This document shows positions 27,439 through 36,677 of a stretch of DNA of 64,000 bases, piece by piece (position 1 is the stretch's first letter; the number at the start of each line of letters is the position of its first letter). This stretch comes from CBDBFG01 sp965204765 (GTDB lineage Bacteria > Pseudomonadota > Alphaproteobacteria > Caedimonadales > UBA9215): assembly GCA_965204765.1 (NCBI GenBank), contig CBDBFG010000004.1, positions 62,001-126,000 on the forward strand, read 5' to 3'. The translations under genes and the position numbers were made by a program. The notes beneath the pieces are model-generated. The model was not told where the DNA came from and did no database searches. It saw only the letters and a list, made by a program, of their open reading frames with translations.

Positions 27439-28335
27439 ATGAAAACCATTTATTCATTCTTTTTCATTAGTTTTTTATTAAATTATAGTACGGTAATAGC
27501 AACAAGTTCAGATGTCTTCAGTTTTGATAGCGATGAACAACGTGTTAAATGTGCGGTTACGTTATCTGGCACTAGCAAAAAAGGAATAAAATGGATTGCT
27601 AAATCTATACAAGTAGATGATATTCCATATCACCAAAAAGCATTTAATAATCCTATTATTATGAGTGGGTTTGCCAGCGGTATGACCAGAGATTTTCAAT
27701 CTACCCATGACAGAATTACTCAACAATGGATACCGAGATTTGATTCTGGACACCCTCATGGGGGATTAACTATATTTAATTCTGATACTGGGGAAATAAT
27801 TGGTCATTTTGTTGCAGGAGGTGGTGAAGGCACTGTAGTTTCTGAAATAGCTTATACACTCATGGAAGATTCGTGGAATGGGCAAGGAGTACCCAGTATA
27901 TGGGGCCAAGGTGTTATGTCTAGTGTATTAGAAAATGTAGTGACTAGATGGGCTCCTGAAGTAATGCGTATAGGAACAAGTAGTGATGTTCCAGAAGACA
28001 TAAGAAATAGATTTTGTTGTTTTGCAGATTCTTCTTTGCAAAGATTTGATGCTACAGCAAGCCCAAACAATAAAGCATCATGGTATCTATTACGCAAACA
28101 TGGATTTGTGGCTGCACGATCAAAAGTTTTAGGTAGTGTTGTTGCAGAGATTGATATGGAGGAAACTGAAAACTTAGAGGATTCTATATTGAAATTATTT
28201 GATGCTAGTGATCAAGAGCATAAGTTACAAGATGATACTAGATATCAATTCAGTTCTGTGGATGGAGAACTATGGACTTTTAGTTATAGCAGTCGGTTTG
28301 AAAGAGTAAAATTACATTTTGAATTGCTTCTTTAA
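27439..28335 (+). CDS. GNAT-like acetyltransferase with a signal peptide
   Basis: 298 residues. The N-terminus (YSFFFISFLLNYSTVIA) is a convincing Sec signal peptide. The middle resembles the RimJ/RimL branch of GNAT acetyltransferases: GGLTIFNSDTGEIIGHFVAGG for the central strands, WNGQGVPSIWGQGVMSSVLE for the acetyl-CoA loop and helix, and ATASPNNKASWYLLRKHGFV, which matches the family's A-x-x-N-x-x-S-x-x-L-x-x-x-G-F ending. GNAT enzymes are normally cytoplasmic because acetyl-CoA is there, so export is unusual and suggests action in a host or a changed role. Substrate unknown. It has its own promoter. Confidence 0.65.
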   Translation: MKTIYSFFFISFLLNYSTVIATSSDVFSFDSDEQRVKCAVTLSGTSKKGIKWIAKSIQVDDIPYHQKAFNNPIIMSGFASGMTRDFQSTHDRITQQWIPRFDSGHPHGGLTIFNSDTGEIIGHFVAGGGEGTVVSEIAYTLMEDSWNGQGVPSIWGQGVMSSVLENVVTRWAPEVMRIGTSSDVPEDIRNRFCCFADSSLQRFDATASPNNKASWYLLRKHGFVAARSKVLGSVVAEIDMEETENLEDSILKLFDASDQEHKLQDDTRYQFSSVDGELWTFSYSSRFERVKLHFELLL

Positions 28336-28411
28336 GAGTATAAAGCCTTATATTGATATATAAAAAATATAGGCTATTTAAAACGTTGATGATTCTTAAA
28401 CAAGGATAGTT

Positions 28412-29356
28412 ATGAAAAAATATATTACAAATTTTATAATTTTTGGAATATTAGTGTATGGGTTGTTGTATTCCCTCTACTACCAAAAAGAAAGTATCCC
28501 TGAGATATTTCACTCAAGTTTTAATATAGAAAAAAAAGTTAAGAGTAAAATCAAAAATTTTTCTTATCGCAAACCTAAAATGGTCATAATGCACTACACA
28601 GCAGGTGATTATAACAAATCACTATCACTATTAACTACAAAAGAAGTCAGTGCACATTATCTTGTAAACATAGATGGAGATGTTGATCAAATAATTCCTG
28701 AACATCGTAATGCTTGGCATGCTGGTAAATCAAGTTGGGGTAATTTTTCTTCCTTGAATGATATTTCCTTAGGCATAGAAGTCATAAATTTTGGTTATGT
28801 TGACCCTGAGAGAGAAGAATATATCACAAAAGAGGAACCTAAAGAATTGCCCTATTACCGTGAAATATCTAAAAAAGCTATTTATGTTGAAAACCAATTA
28901 AATATTGATAGAAAATGGTTTAAATTTAGTGACAAGCAAATAAAAAAAATTGGAGAAATGCTACAAGATTTTAAAAATAGGTACAATATTCCAGATAATT
29001 TGTTTCTTGGTCATAGCGATATATCTCCGCAAAGAAAAAATGACCCGGGACCTTTATTCCCTTGGCAAGAGATTTATGAAAAATATGGAGTAGGTGCTTG
29101 GTATGATCTGTCGGAAAAACTACAATATGTGTCATTACCAAAAAGTGACGCTACATCCAGAATAATATGGATCCAGAAACACTTAAAAATATACGGTTAT
29201 GCATGTGAAATAACTGGGGAATTAGACGAAGAAACACAAAATGTATTGCAAGCATTTCAAATGCACTTTCGTCCTAAGATTATAAGTGGTGATATAGATG
29301 ATGAAACCATAGATATTTTGGCGCACCTTGTCGATAAATATATATATGCAAGATAA
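28412..29356 (+). CDS. Membrane-anchored N-acetylmuramoyl-L-alanine amidase (AmiD-like)
   Basis: Cleaves the amide bond between muramic acid and the stem peptide. The 314-residue protein has an N-terminal membrane anchor (about 5-24), an Amidase_2 domain (about 48-225) and a C-terminal PG_binding_1 domain (about 245-305, with IIWIQKHLKIYGYACEITGE). Zinc ligands are visible as His in VIMHYTAG, His in FLGHSDISP and Asp in RKNDPGP. Likely roles are peptidoglycan recycling or remodelling. A small membrane ORF overlaps its 3' end. Confidence 0.92.
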   Translation: MKKYITNFIIFGILVYGLLYSLYYQKESIPEIFHSSFNIEKKVKSKIKNFSYRKPKMVIMHYTAGDYNKSLSLLTTKEVSAHYLVNIDGDVDQIIPEHRNAWHAGKSSWGNFSSLNDISLGIEVINFGYVDPEREEYITKEEPKELPYYREISKKAIYVENQLNIDRKWFKFSDKQIKKIGEMLQDFKNRYNIPDNLFLGHSDISPQRKNDPGPLFPWQEIYEKYGVGAWYDLSEKLQYVSLPKSDATSRIIWIQKHLKIYGYACEITGELDEETQNVLQAFQMHFRPKIISGDIDDETIDILAHLVDKYIYAR

Positions 29357-29516
29357 AGACCAACTTGTTGCTTTTATCCATAGAATATTAAACAACAATC
29401 AATGGATACTTTTACCTCTTGGTAGTTTTTCAATAGCAATATTATCACTCATACCACATATGTGTAGTTACTTATACTATCTGATAGTCAGTGCGATTGA
29501 TGAAATAAAGATCTAA
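29346..29516 (+). CDS. Putative small membrane protein overlapping the amidase
   Basis: A 56-residue ORF starts at ATG 29346, 11 bases inside the amidase gene in another frame. It contains a hydrophobic stretch of about 30 residues (WILLPLGSFSIAILSLIPHM and on) with a charged N-terminus. I recognise no family. No ribosome site is obvious, which fits translational coupling or a spurious ORF. An amidase followed by a small membrane protein recalls lysin-holin pairs, but there is no other phage gene here. Confidence 0.35.
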   Translation: MQDKDQLVAFIHRILNNNQWILLPLGSFSIAILSLIPHMCSYLYYLIVSAIDEIKI

Positions 29517-29530
29517 AATAGAACAAATAC

Positions 29531-29635
29531 TATAGTGTTTTAACCTTGAATTAATACGAATTTTGAGGAGCGAGATGTATATGTAATAAATGAGTGACGA
29601 TTAAATGAAGTAGAAAACAAAGTGAAACCGCTATA
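29531..29635. mobile_element. MITE-like intergenic repeat, copy 1
   Basis: A 105-bp sequence nearly the same as 39562-39665. Both begin TATAGTGTTTTAAC and end GCTATA with imperfect terminal inverted repeats of about 18 bp (14 matches). There is no coding capacity. TA at both ends would suit a TA-targeting (IS630/Tc1-mariner-like) element, which is inference. It lies between the amidase locus and the 3' end of the helicase gene. Confidence 0.7.
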
Positions 29636-29659
29636 TACCAAAATAATCAGTAATAAATG

Positions 29660-31798
29660 CTAAACCTTGGTAATAAAATCCGCCAATACCTGCTTGGGTC
29701 CTGCATGTTTAAAATTGATAGATATATTATCACCAAAAATATCTGTTACTGTACCATAGCCAAACTTATTGTGAAAAACCTTATCACCTAAAAACAAATT
29801 ACCTATATTATTATCACCAAGAGTAGTTTTATTGGAATATGTACTATTATCAATATATTCCAAATAATCTTGCGGAATTTCATCAATAAACCTAGAAGGA
29901 GTTAGATATTCCCAAGAACCATGTATCATTTTATTTAAAGCATATGTAATCACAGACAATTTGCGCGCTCTTGTTAAACCAACGTATGCCAACCTACGCT
30001 CTTCTTCCAGCCCTCCATCTGCGATACTCTTGCCATTAGGAAATATCCCTTCACTCCAACCGGACAAAAACACATTATCAAACTCTAAACCCTTGGAACT
30101 GTGTAAAGTCATTAATAAAACTTGGCCCACACTTTTATCATCATCCTTAGTTTTATCCATTACTAAGCTTACATGTTCTAAAAATGAATCGACACTTTCA
30201 AAGTCCTTCAGAGAATCTATAAGTTCATTTAGGTTATCAATACGATCTTTTGCACTCTCGTTCTCTTCTTGCTCTAACATTGCAAAATAATCAGATTCCC
30301 TAAGTATCGTATGCGCAAGATCACCAATAGGAATAGACCTCATATCTTCTTGCCATTCCTTCACATTATTTATCAATACTGTAAGAGATTGTTTCGCCTT
30401 ACCGCGCAAGGTATTAGTATTTACCAAACACTCTGCCGCAGAAAATAATGAAATCTTAACAGAATTAGCATAATCCATGATCTTTTGGATACTGCTGTTA
30501 CCAATGCCTCTACGTGGTGTGTTAACAATCCTTAGAAATGATAAATTATCATCAGGCATCTGTACTAGTCTGAGGTATGCAATAGCATCTTTTATTTCAG
30601 CACGATCATAAAATCTAGGCCCCCCTATCACTCTATAGGGAATACCAAATGAAATAAACATCTCCTCAAATTCACGCATTTGATAACTTGAACGCACCAA
30701 AACCGCCGTAGATCTATTATGCGGCGAATTCAAATCTTTGATATATTCCCCAATGTACGTCACTTCATCACTACTGTAATAATTATTCTTTAACTTAACC
30801 TTCTCTCCCTCATTATTATTGGTCCATAAATCTTTACCCAACCGTTCTGTATTACGGCTAATCAATCCATTAGCCGCACCTAGTATATTTTTGGTAGAAC
30901 GATAATTTTCCTCTAGTTTAATTACTGTAGAATTATGATAATCACGTTCAAACCGAAGAATATTATTGATTTCTGCCCCTCGCCATCCATATATAGACTG
31001 ATCCTCATCACCGACACAGCAAATATTCATACTCTTAGATGATAACAACCTAAGCCACAAATATTGCGCTACGTTAATGTCTTGATATTCATCCACCAAT
31101 ATGTATTTAAATTGATTATGATAAATATTTAAAATATCTGCATTATGTTTAAATAACTCTACTGTTAAAAGAATTAAATCTCCAAAATCCACAACACCCA
31201 TAATTTGCATCTGTGCTTGGTATTCTTTGTATATTTGTAATACTGGATCAACCTTTTTTGCGTAATCATAGAAAGCAGTTTTGTCTGAAAAACTAACATT
31301 CTTAGGTAGTACAGCCTTGTTTTTCCAACGATTTATAAAATATAATACTTGTTTTTTTGGTATATTCTTTTCTTCTATACCTAAAAAGTCTTGTATTTGT
31401 TTAATGAGCTTTAATTGTTCCTCATTATCGATAATACGAAAACTACTTGGTAAGTTTAGTAATGCTGCATGTTGACGCAATATTTTTGCGCATATCGAAT
31501 GAAATGTACCAAGCCATATACCGTTCGTAGAATGTCCAACCATACTAGCAACACGATTTTTCATCTCGTCTGCAGCCTTATTGGTAAAAGTTACAGCCAG
31601 AATCTGATGAGGTAAGGCATAATTATTAAGCACTAAATAAGCAATTTTAGTAGTCAGAGTTTTGGTTTTTCCTGTACCCGCACCTGCTAAAACCAAAACA
31701 GGTCCCTCTGTTGAATGTACAGCTAATTTCTGTTGGGTGTTTAAATCATCAAGCAGACTGTTATTAAGTAGCTCTAAATCTTTTATTTCTGCTGACAT
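29660..31798 (-). CDS. uvrD: UvrD/PcrA superfamily 1 DNA helicase
   Basis: 3'-5' helicase of nucleotide excision and mismatch repair and of recombination control. All SF1A motifs are seen in the 712-residue protein: LAGAGTGKTKTL (I, near residue 40), DEYQDIN (II), GDEDQSIYGWRGA (III), LEENYRSTKNI (IV), LMTLHSSKGLEFDNVFL (V) and AYVGLTRARK (VI). The C-terminal tail GDKVFHNKFGYGTVTDIFGD is typical of UvrD/PcrA and sets it apart from Rep and RecB. It follows parC by about 40 bp. Confidence 0.95.
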   Translation of the reverse strand: MSAEIKDLELLNNSLLDDLNTQQKLAVHSTEGPVLVLAGAGTGKTKTLTTKIAYLVLNNYALPHQILAVTFTNKAADEMKNRVASMVGHSTNGIWLGTFHSICAKILRQHAALLNLPSSFRIIDNEEQLKLIKQIQDFLGIEEKNIPKKQVLYFINRWKNKAVLPKNVSFSDKTAFYDYAKKVDPVLQIYKEYQAQMQIMGVVDFGDLILLTVELFKHNADILNIYHNQFKYILVDEYQDINVAQYLWLRLLSSKSMNICCVGDEDQSIYGWRGAEINNILRFERDYHNSTVIKLEENYRSTKNILGAANGLISRNTERLGKDLWTNNNEGEKVKLKNNYYSSDEVTYIGEYIKDLNSPHNRSTAVLVRSSYQMREFEEMFISFGIPYRVIGGPRFYDRAEIKDAIAYLRLVQMPDDNLSFLRIVNTPRRGIGNSSIQKIMDYANSVKISLFSAAECLVNTNTLRGKAKQSLTVLINNVKEWQEDMRSIPIGDLAHTILRESDYFAMLEQEENESAKDRIDNLNELIDSLKDFESVDSFLEHVSLVMDKTKDDDKSVGQVLLMTLHSSKGLEFDNVFLSGWSEGIFPNGKSIADGGLEEERRLAYVGLTRARKLSVITYALNKMIHGSWEYLTPSRFIDEIPQDYLEYIDNSTYSNKTTLGDNNIGNLFLGDKVFHNKFGYGTVTDIFGDNISINFKHAGPKQVLADFITKV

Positions 31799-31837
31799 TA
31801 CGTGTTTCCTTGATCTAAAGCTAACTTTATAGATAAT

Positions 31838-34078
31838 TTAATTATTATATTTATTGTTTTTGGGAAAACCGACAGGTGGTATTTTCCCTACTTGTCCTCG
31901 CTTTCCAAGCCAAGCAAGCAAATTTGTTTCATTTCTTACTCTGTCACCAATCTTCCAGCTTAAACCCTTGTCAAACTCAAAAGTAGTTATATCACTTAAC
32001 AAACCTTGTTTATATTTTTGCAACACTACTCCTTTGCCACGATTCATTTCTGGTATTTCTGATATTTTATACACTAACATCTTACGATTATGGCCAACTA
32101 TTGAAATATAATCATGTGAAGCAGGACATTTATGCATTATTTGCGCCTCAACATCATCACCTACATTCATGATCTGTTTACCATTTTTAGTTTGCGCAAT
32201 CAGATTAGTTGCTGAAGTAATAAACCCTCTACCATCACTTGAGGCTACAATAACTTTGCTATCTCTATCGCTTTTGGCATCATAAACTAAAATATCCACA
32301 ACGGACGGACCATTGGCAATATCAACCATAATGTTAATAGGCTCACCATTCCCCCTACCACCGGGCAAACTATCAACACCAAGGTTGTAAACCTTACCGC
32401 TTTTATCTAAAATTATTAATTTATCGGTTGTATTACATTCAAGCAAAAACCTACCACTATCACCTTCTTTAAAACGTAATTCTTTGGCATCAATATCATG
32501 GCCTTTTAACGCTCTTATCCACCCATTCTGCGAACATACTACAGTAACAGGCTCTTTTTCTGGCAATATCTCTAAAGTATTTAAATTAATATCTGGTACC
32601 TCGGCAAAAGTAGTTCTTCTTTTATCGCTATAAACTTTACTATTATATTTTCTTTTTATATCTTTCAAATCATTGGCAACGGCTAATAATTGTAATTCTG
32701 TATTTTGTAATAACTGTTCTAATTGTTCCCTTTCTACTTGCAAATTAGTAATTTCTTTCTTGATCTGCATCTCTTCTAATTTACGCAAAGACCTTAATCT
32801 CATATTCAAAATAGACTCTGCTTGCAATATAGTCAGTTCAAATGTCTGTATTAATTCTTGCTTGGGATCGTCTGAAAACCTAATAATTTTAATTACCTGG
32901 TCAAGATTAAGAAAGGCAACTATAAACCCTTGTAAGATCTCTAATCTTTTGTTTATATCGTTCAATCTATTTTGTGAACGCCGACATATTACATCCTGCC
33001 TATGGTTAAGAAATGATTGTAAAATCTCACTTATATTCATCAATCTTGGGATTTTACCATTGTCCAGAACATTAAGATTTAGATTAAATTTCATTTCTAG
33101 TTCTGTATTTCGGTATAGCGACTCCATCAACAATTCTGGCTCAACAGTTCTTGTTTTGGGTGTAATAACTATCCTGATATCTGTAGTAGATTCATCACAT
33201 ATATCAGATAATAACGGTAGCTTTTTTGCATTCCATAAATCCGCTATTTTTTCTATAACACGTGACTTGTGCACAAGATAAGGAATCTCGGTGATAACAA
33301 TCTGGTATTGACCATTAGCTAGTTTTTCTACTTCATACCTAGCTCTCATTCTGATACTACCTCTACCAGTAGTATATGCACTAACAATGCTTTCTTGCGG
33401 CTCTACAATTATCCCTCCTGTTGGAAAATCAGGACCTGGTATATATTCCATCAATTTTTTGATCGATGCATCGGGATGTTTTAAAAGATATAAAAGCGCC
33501 TCACAAATCTCTGTTAAATTGTGTGGCGGAACATTAGTAGCCATACCCACAGCAATACCAGAAGAACCATTAGCCAAAAGATTTGGTATTCTAGTTGGTA
33601 AGACTTGTGGTTCCTTACTTTCACCGTTATATGAGTCCGTAAAATCTACCGAATTTTCATATACTCCATCCAGTAATTCCGTGGAAAAAGAAGATAATTT
33701 TGCTTCGGTATAACGCATAGCAGCCGCATTATCACCGTCTATACTACCAAAGTTACCTTGCCCCTCTATCAATGGGTACCGAATAGAAAACGGTTGCACC
33801 ATACGCACCATAGAGTCATAAATTGCTTGATCTCCATGGGGATGATATTTCATCATGACATACCCAACCGCACTAGCAGACTTCTTAAACCCTTTGTTTG
33901 GAGTATTGCCAGATTCTTGCATTGCGTACAATATTCTTCTATGCACCGGTTTTAAACCATCTCGCACATCAGGCAAAGATCTAGCCGTAATAGTGGATAA
34001 GGCATAATTCAAATACCTCTCTCCCATTGCTTTCTCTAGGCTAGTATTTATAACGGTATTATGTGAAGTTTTCGTCAT
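31838..34078 (-). CDS. parC: DNA topoisomerase IV subunit A
   Basis: Breaks and rejoins DNA to unlink daughter chromosomes. 746 residues, the usual ParC length, shorter than GyrA. The N-terminal core includes ARSLPDVRDGLKPVHRRILY and the catalytic tyrosine in AAAMRYTEAKLS. The C-terminal beta-pinwheel is reduced. In the quinolone-determining region HPHGDQAIYDSM, position 84 is Gln where E. coli ParC has Ser80. The frame opens at a GTG (34084), but ATG 34078 is preferred. It overlaps the 3' end of recO by 20 bp, so the two are coupled. Confidence 0.93.
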   Translation of the reverse strand: MTKTSHNTVINTSLEKAMGERYLNYALSTITARSLPDVRDGLKPVHRRILYAMQESGNTPNKGFKKSASAVGYVMMKYHPHGDQAIYDSMVRMVQPFSIRYPLIEGQGNFGSIDGDNAAAMRYTEAKLSSFSTELLDGVYENSVDFTDSYNGESKEPQVLPTRIPNLLANGSSGIAVGMATNVPPHNLTEICEALLYLLKHPDASIKKLMEYIPGPDFPTGGIIVEPQESIVSAYTTGRGSIRMRARYEVEKLANGQYQIVITEIPYLVHKSRVIEKIADLWNAKKLPLLSDICDESTTDIRIVITPKTRTVEPELLMESLYRNTELEMKFNLNLNVLDNGKIPRLMNISEILQSFLNHRQDVICRRSQNRLNDINKRLEILQGFIVAFLNLDQVIKIIRFSDDPKQELIQTFELTILQAESILNMRLRSLRKLEEMQIKKEITNLQVEREQLEQLLQNTELQLLAVANDLKDIKRKYNSKVYSDKRRTTFAEVPDINLNTLEILPEKEPVTVVCSQNGWIRALKGHDIDAKELRFKEGDSGRFLLECNTTDKLIILDKSGKVYNLGVDSLPGGRGNGEPINIMVDIANGPSVVDILVYDAKSDRDSKVIVASSDGRGFITSATNLIAQTKNGKQIMNVGDDVEAQIMHKCPASHDYISIVGHNRKMLVYKISEIPEMNRGKGVVLQKYKQGLLSDITTFEFDKGLSWKIGDRVRNETNLLAWLGKRGQVGKIPPVGFPKNNKYNN

Positions 34079-34820
34079 TATCACTTATCTTTTTTATAAT
34101 GGAGTTAATCAATCTATCACGCACCTTTGGTACTTGTATATCGTGCGGAACAAACACATATCTGTTTAAAAAATAACTACTTATTCTAATACTATTCATT
34201 ACTTCTTGCAAAGAAGTAATACTTTTTTCTGATATCGTTTGTGTAACTAAAAAACCAGGCAATTTAAACAATTTATCCGCGTATGGTTTGCCCTTCTGCA
34301 CTGAAACAGCGCAACCACTTTTAGGCGAAAGATATGCCAAATCATCTTGCGATCCTGTAACGACACATTTGCTCATATCTAACCGAAAACCACAGTATTC
34401 TAATAAAGCAATTTCGAACAAACAATAGTATTGTAAAGAAATTTGTATGCTCTTTAAACTAAAACTCTTAAGTAAGTTAATAAATACGCTATATAAATCA
34501 CTGGCCTTGTCACGCTCTGGCAAATTCTGCTCTAATAAGGCACATGCTGCACTTACTAATTGTAATGAAAGCGAACAATTAACTATATATGGGATAGGAG
34601 AGTATAACTCCTCGATCTTCCAACAGCCTAAATGCTCTTCCAATCTTGCATTCCAACTGGCTTGTACAATATTACCTTGCTCTAACAAGCCCCTATTACT
34701 CTTAGAGACATTAATGACACCTTTGTATTTGCCATTATCTTTAGTAAATATCGTTACTATGGATTTAGTCTCAGCGTATCTGTGCTTATGTACAATCACA
34801 CCCGTATCTTGCCATTTCAT
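34059..34820 (-). CDS. recO: DNA repair protein RecO
   Basis: Recombination mediator that with RecR loads RecA on gaps. The 253-residue protein opens with the RecO OB-fold (WQDTGVIVHKHRYAETKSIVTIFT, typical of the family) followed by a helical domain. The zinc-finger cysteines of some RecO proteins are not obvious here. Length fits. It overlaps parC by 20 bp at the 3' end. The era gene is about 100 bp upstream on the same strand. Confidence 0.93.
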   Translation of the reverse strand: MKWQDTGVIVHKHRYAETKSIVTIFTKDNGKYKGVINVSKSNRGLLEQGNIVQASWNARLEEHLGCWKIEELYSPIPYIVNCSLSLQLVSAACALLEQNLPERDKASDLYSVFINLLKSFSLKSIQISLQYYCLFEIALLEYCGFRLDMSKCVVTGSQDDLAYLSPKSGCAVSVQKGKPYADKLFKLPGFLVTQTISEKSITSLQEVMNSIRISSYFLNRYVFVPHDIQVPKVRDRLINSIIKKISDNDENFT

Positions 34821-34918
34821 ATTTTAACAACCTTGTACGTTTATTCATCCATATAGCAATACATCATCAGTATGACAGTTTCATCACCCAATACTTCAAC
34901 TAATGGGTGTTACTAACG

Positions 34919-35821
34919 TTATACACCAAAATCCAACCCCATAGCATGGTATGTATCAGGATCTTCCAACCATTTTTTGTTTACTCGAACATACAAGTTT
35001 AAATGAATATTAAGATTGAATATCTTGGCTAACTCTTTTCTAGCACTTGTACCAATTTGTTTTAGTTTACTACCCTGTTTGCCAATAGTAATAACTTTCT
35101 GATTATGGTTGATAACATTTATAACCTGAGATATTTTGATACTATTATCACCTTCAACCCACTTTTCAGTTTCCACACTGATGGCATATGGTATTTCTTG
35201 GTGAAGATATTGATAAATTTTCTCACGAGTTATCTCTGATGCCAGCGTTCTACTGGGTACATCAGATATTTGATCCTCGGGATATACCCATGGACCTAAT
35301 GGTAAAATGTCTTTAAGATATTCGACTATACTTTCTAGATGATCACCTTTAGTAGCGGACACCAAAAACACTTTTTCAAACTTATGCACCTCAGAGAATT
35401 GTTCGATTTTTTGCAACAATTCTTGCTTAGGCAATAAATCAATTTTATTGATGACTAGTATCACTTTCTTGCTGCAATTAGACAATACTTTCTCTATAAA
35501 CTGCTTGTGATACTCAAAAGAAAAATCTAACGGATCCACCACTATTGCAGTAATATCGGCATCCTTCGGCGCAGCCATAGCAGCACTAATCATGGCTCTA
35601 TCTAGTTTGCGTTTAGGATGGAAATAACCAGGGGTATCGATAAAAATAATCTGCGTATTATCAATTAAATGTATCCCTAATACTCGCTGCCTAGTTGTCT
35701 GTACTTTATGAGAAGCAATAGAAACTTTGGAACCTAATATTGTATTAATCAATGTAGATTTACCTACATTTGTCAGACCAACAATACTAACAAATCCACA
35801 TTTAAGATTATTTTTTTTCAT
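34919..35821 (-). CDS. era: GTPase Era
   Basis: Essential GTPase that binds 16S rRNA and helps 30S assembly. G-motifs: GLTNVGKST (G1, with Leu-Thr in place of the usual Arg/Lys-Pro before NVGKS), the TTRQR region (G2), DTPGYF (G3) and NKIDLLP (G4). The C-terminal KH domain contains VITIGKQGSKLKQIGTSAR. 300 residues is normal. The ATG at 35821 lies inside the 3' end of rnc (14-bp overlap), a common rnc-era arrangement. Confidence 0.96.
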   Translation of the reverse strand: MKKNNLKCGFVSIVGLTNVGKSTLINTILGSKVSIASHKVQTTRQRVLGIHLIDNTQIIFIDTPGYFHPKRKLDRAMISAAMAAPKDADITAIVVDPLDFSFEYHKQFIEKVLSNCSKKVILVINKIDLLPKQELLQKIEQFSEVHKFEKVFLVSATKGDHLESIVEYLKDILPLGPWVYPEDQISDVPSRTLASEITREKIYQYLHQEIPYAISVETEKWVEGDNSIKISQVINVINHNQKVITIGKQGSKLKQIGTSARKELAKIFNLNIHLNLYVRVNKKWLEDPDTYHAMGLDFGV

Positions 35822-36479
35822 CTAACTTACTTAATAATAGTTCAGCCGCATTTTTCTCTGCCTCTTTGATAGATTTTCCTGTTGCATACATAGAATCCAG
35901 CTCTTGGATAGTTACCTGCACCTTAAAGATAGGATCATGTTCTGGGCCAGATTTAGCAATTATTTTATACTGCGGTAAACAGCCATAATTTTTCTGTGCC
36001 AGCTCTTGCAAACTAGATTTTACATCCACCGGAAGACTGCAACCCATTTCATTTAATAAATTATTCCATAGCCTTGCAATTACTTGCTTTGCACTTGTAA
36101 AACCAGACTCTAGATAAATCACCGCTAAGATAGCCTCCATAACATCTGCTAATATCGATTTATTTTTACCCGGTTTAAAAGATTGAACTGCAATAAAATT
36201 TTCCAGATTGATGGAATTAGCCACCTTCACCAGGGACTCTTCACTCACCAAATAACTATGCCTCTTTGCGAGATACCCCTCTGAATCATAACAATATTTG
36301 CCAAAAATCAGATCTGCCATTACTAAACCCAATACTCTATCCCCTAAAAACTCTAATCTTTCATAGCTATTATATTTCTTTTGCGCAATACTGGAATGCC
36401 TCAATGCTTGGCCAATGAGTTTATTATTGTTAAACTCGTATTGTAAACTATCTTGCAAAATATTTAATTTACTAACCAC
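35808..36479 (-). CDS. rnc: Ribonuclease III
   Basis: Double-strand-specific endonuclease that processes rRNA precursors and regulates mRNAs. The catalytic signature is YERLEFLGDRVLGLVMADLI, with the second acidic motif DVMEAILAVIYLESG, and a C-terminal dsRNA-binding domain starts near SSLQELAQKNYG. The frame extends up to 36575, but a GTG at 36477-36479 with AAGGA seven bases ahead gives 223 residues, the normal length, so I chose it. The 3' end overlaps era. Confidence 0.94.
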   Translation of the reverse strand: MVSKLNILQDSLQYEFNNNKLIGQALRHSSIAQKKYNSYERLEFLGDRVLGLVMADLIFGKYCYDSEGYLAKRHSYLVSEESLVKVANSINLENFIAVQSFKPGKNKSILADVMEAILAVIYLESGFTSAKQVIARLWNNLLNEMGCSLPVDVKSSLQELAQKNYGCLPQYKIIAKSGPEHDPIFKVQVTIQELDSMYATGKSIKEAEKNAAELLLSKLDEKK

Positions 36480-36677
36480 TAATATATCCTTATTGAAAAC
36501 ATAAGCTAAATTTAATATACCAAATTTAGCAAAATCATTAATATCATAATAACTGTTGTTTATACAACGCTGCACAATGTATAATTCAGTCTAAAAATTA
36601 ATATTTACTATTGTACTATCTGTATGATTATTACCATTCATTGCAATACGCATATTAGGAAGGCAAAATTATAATTA

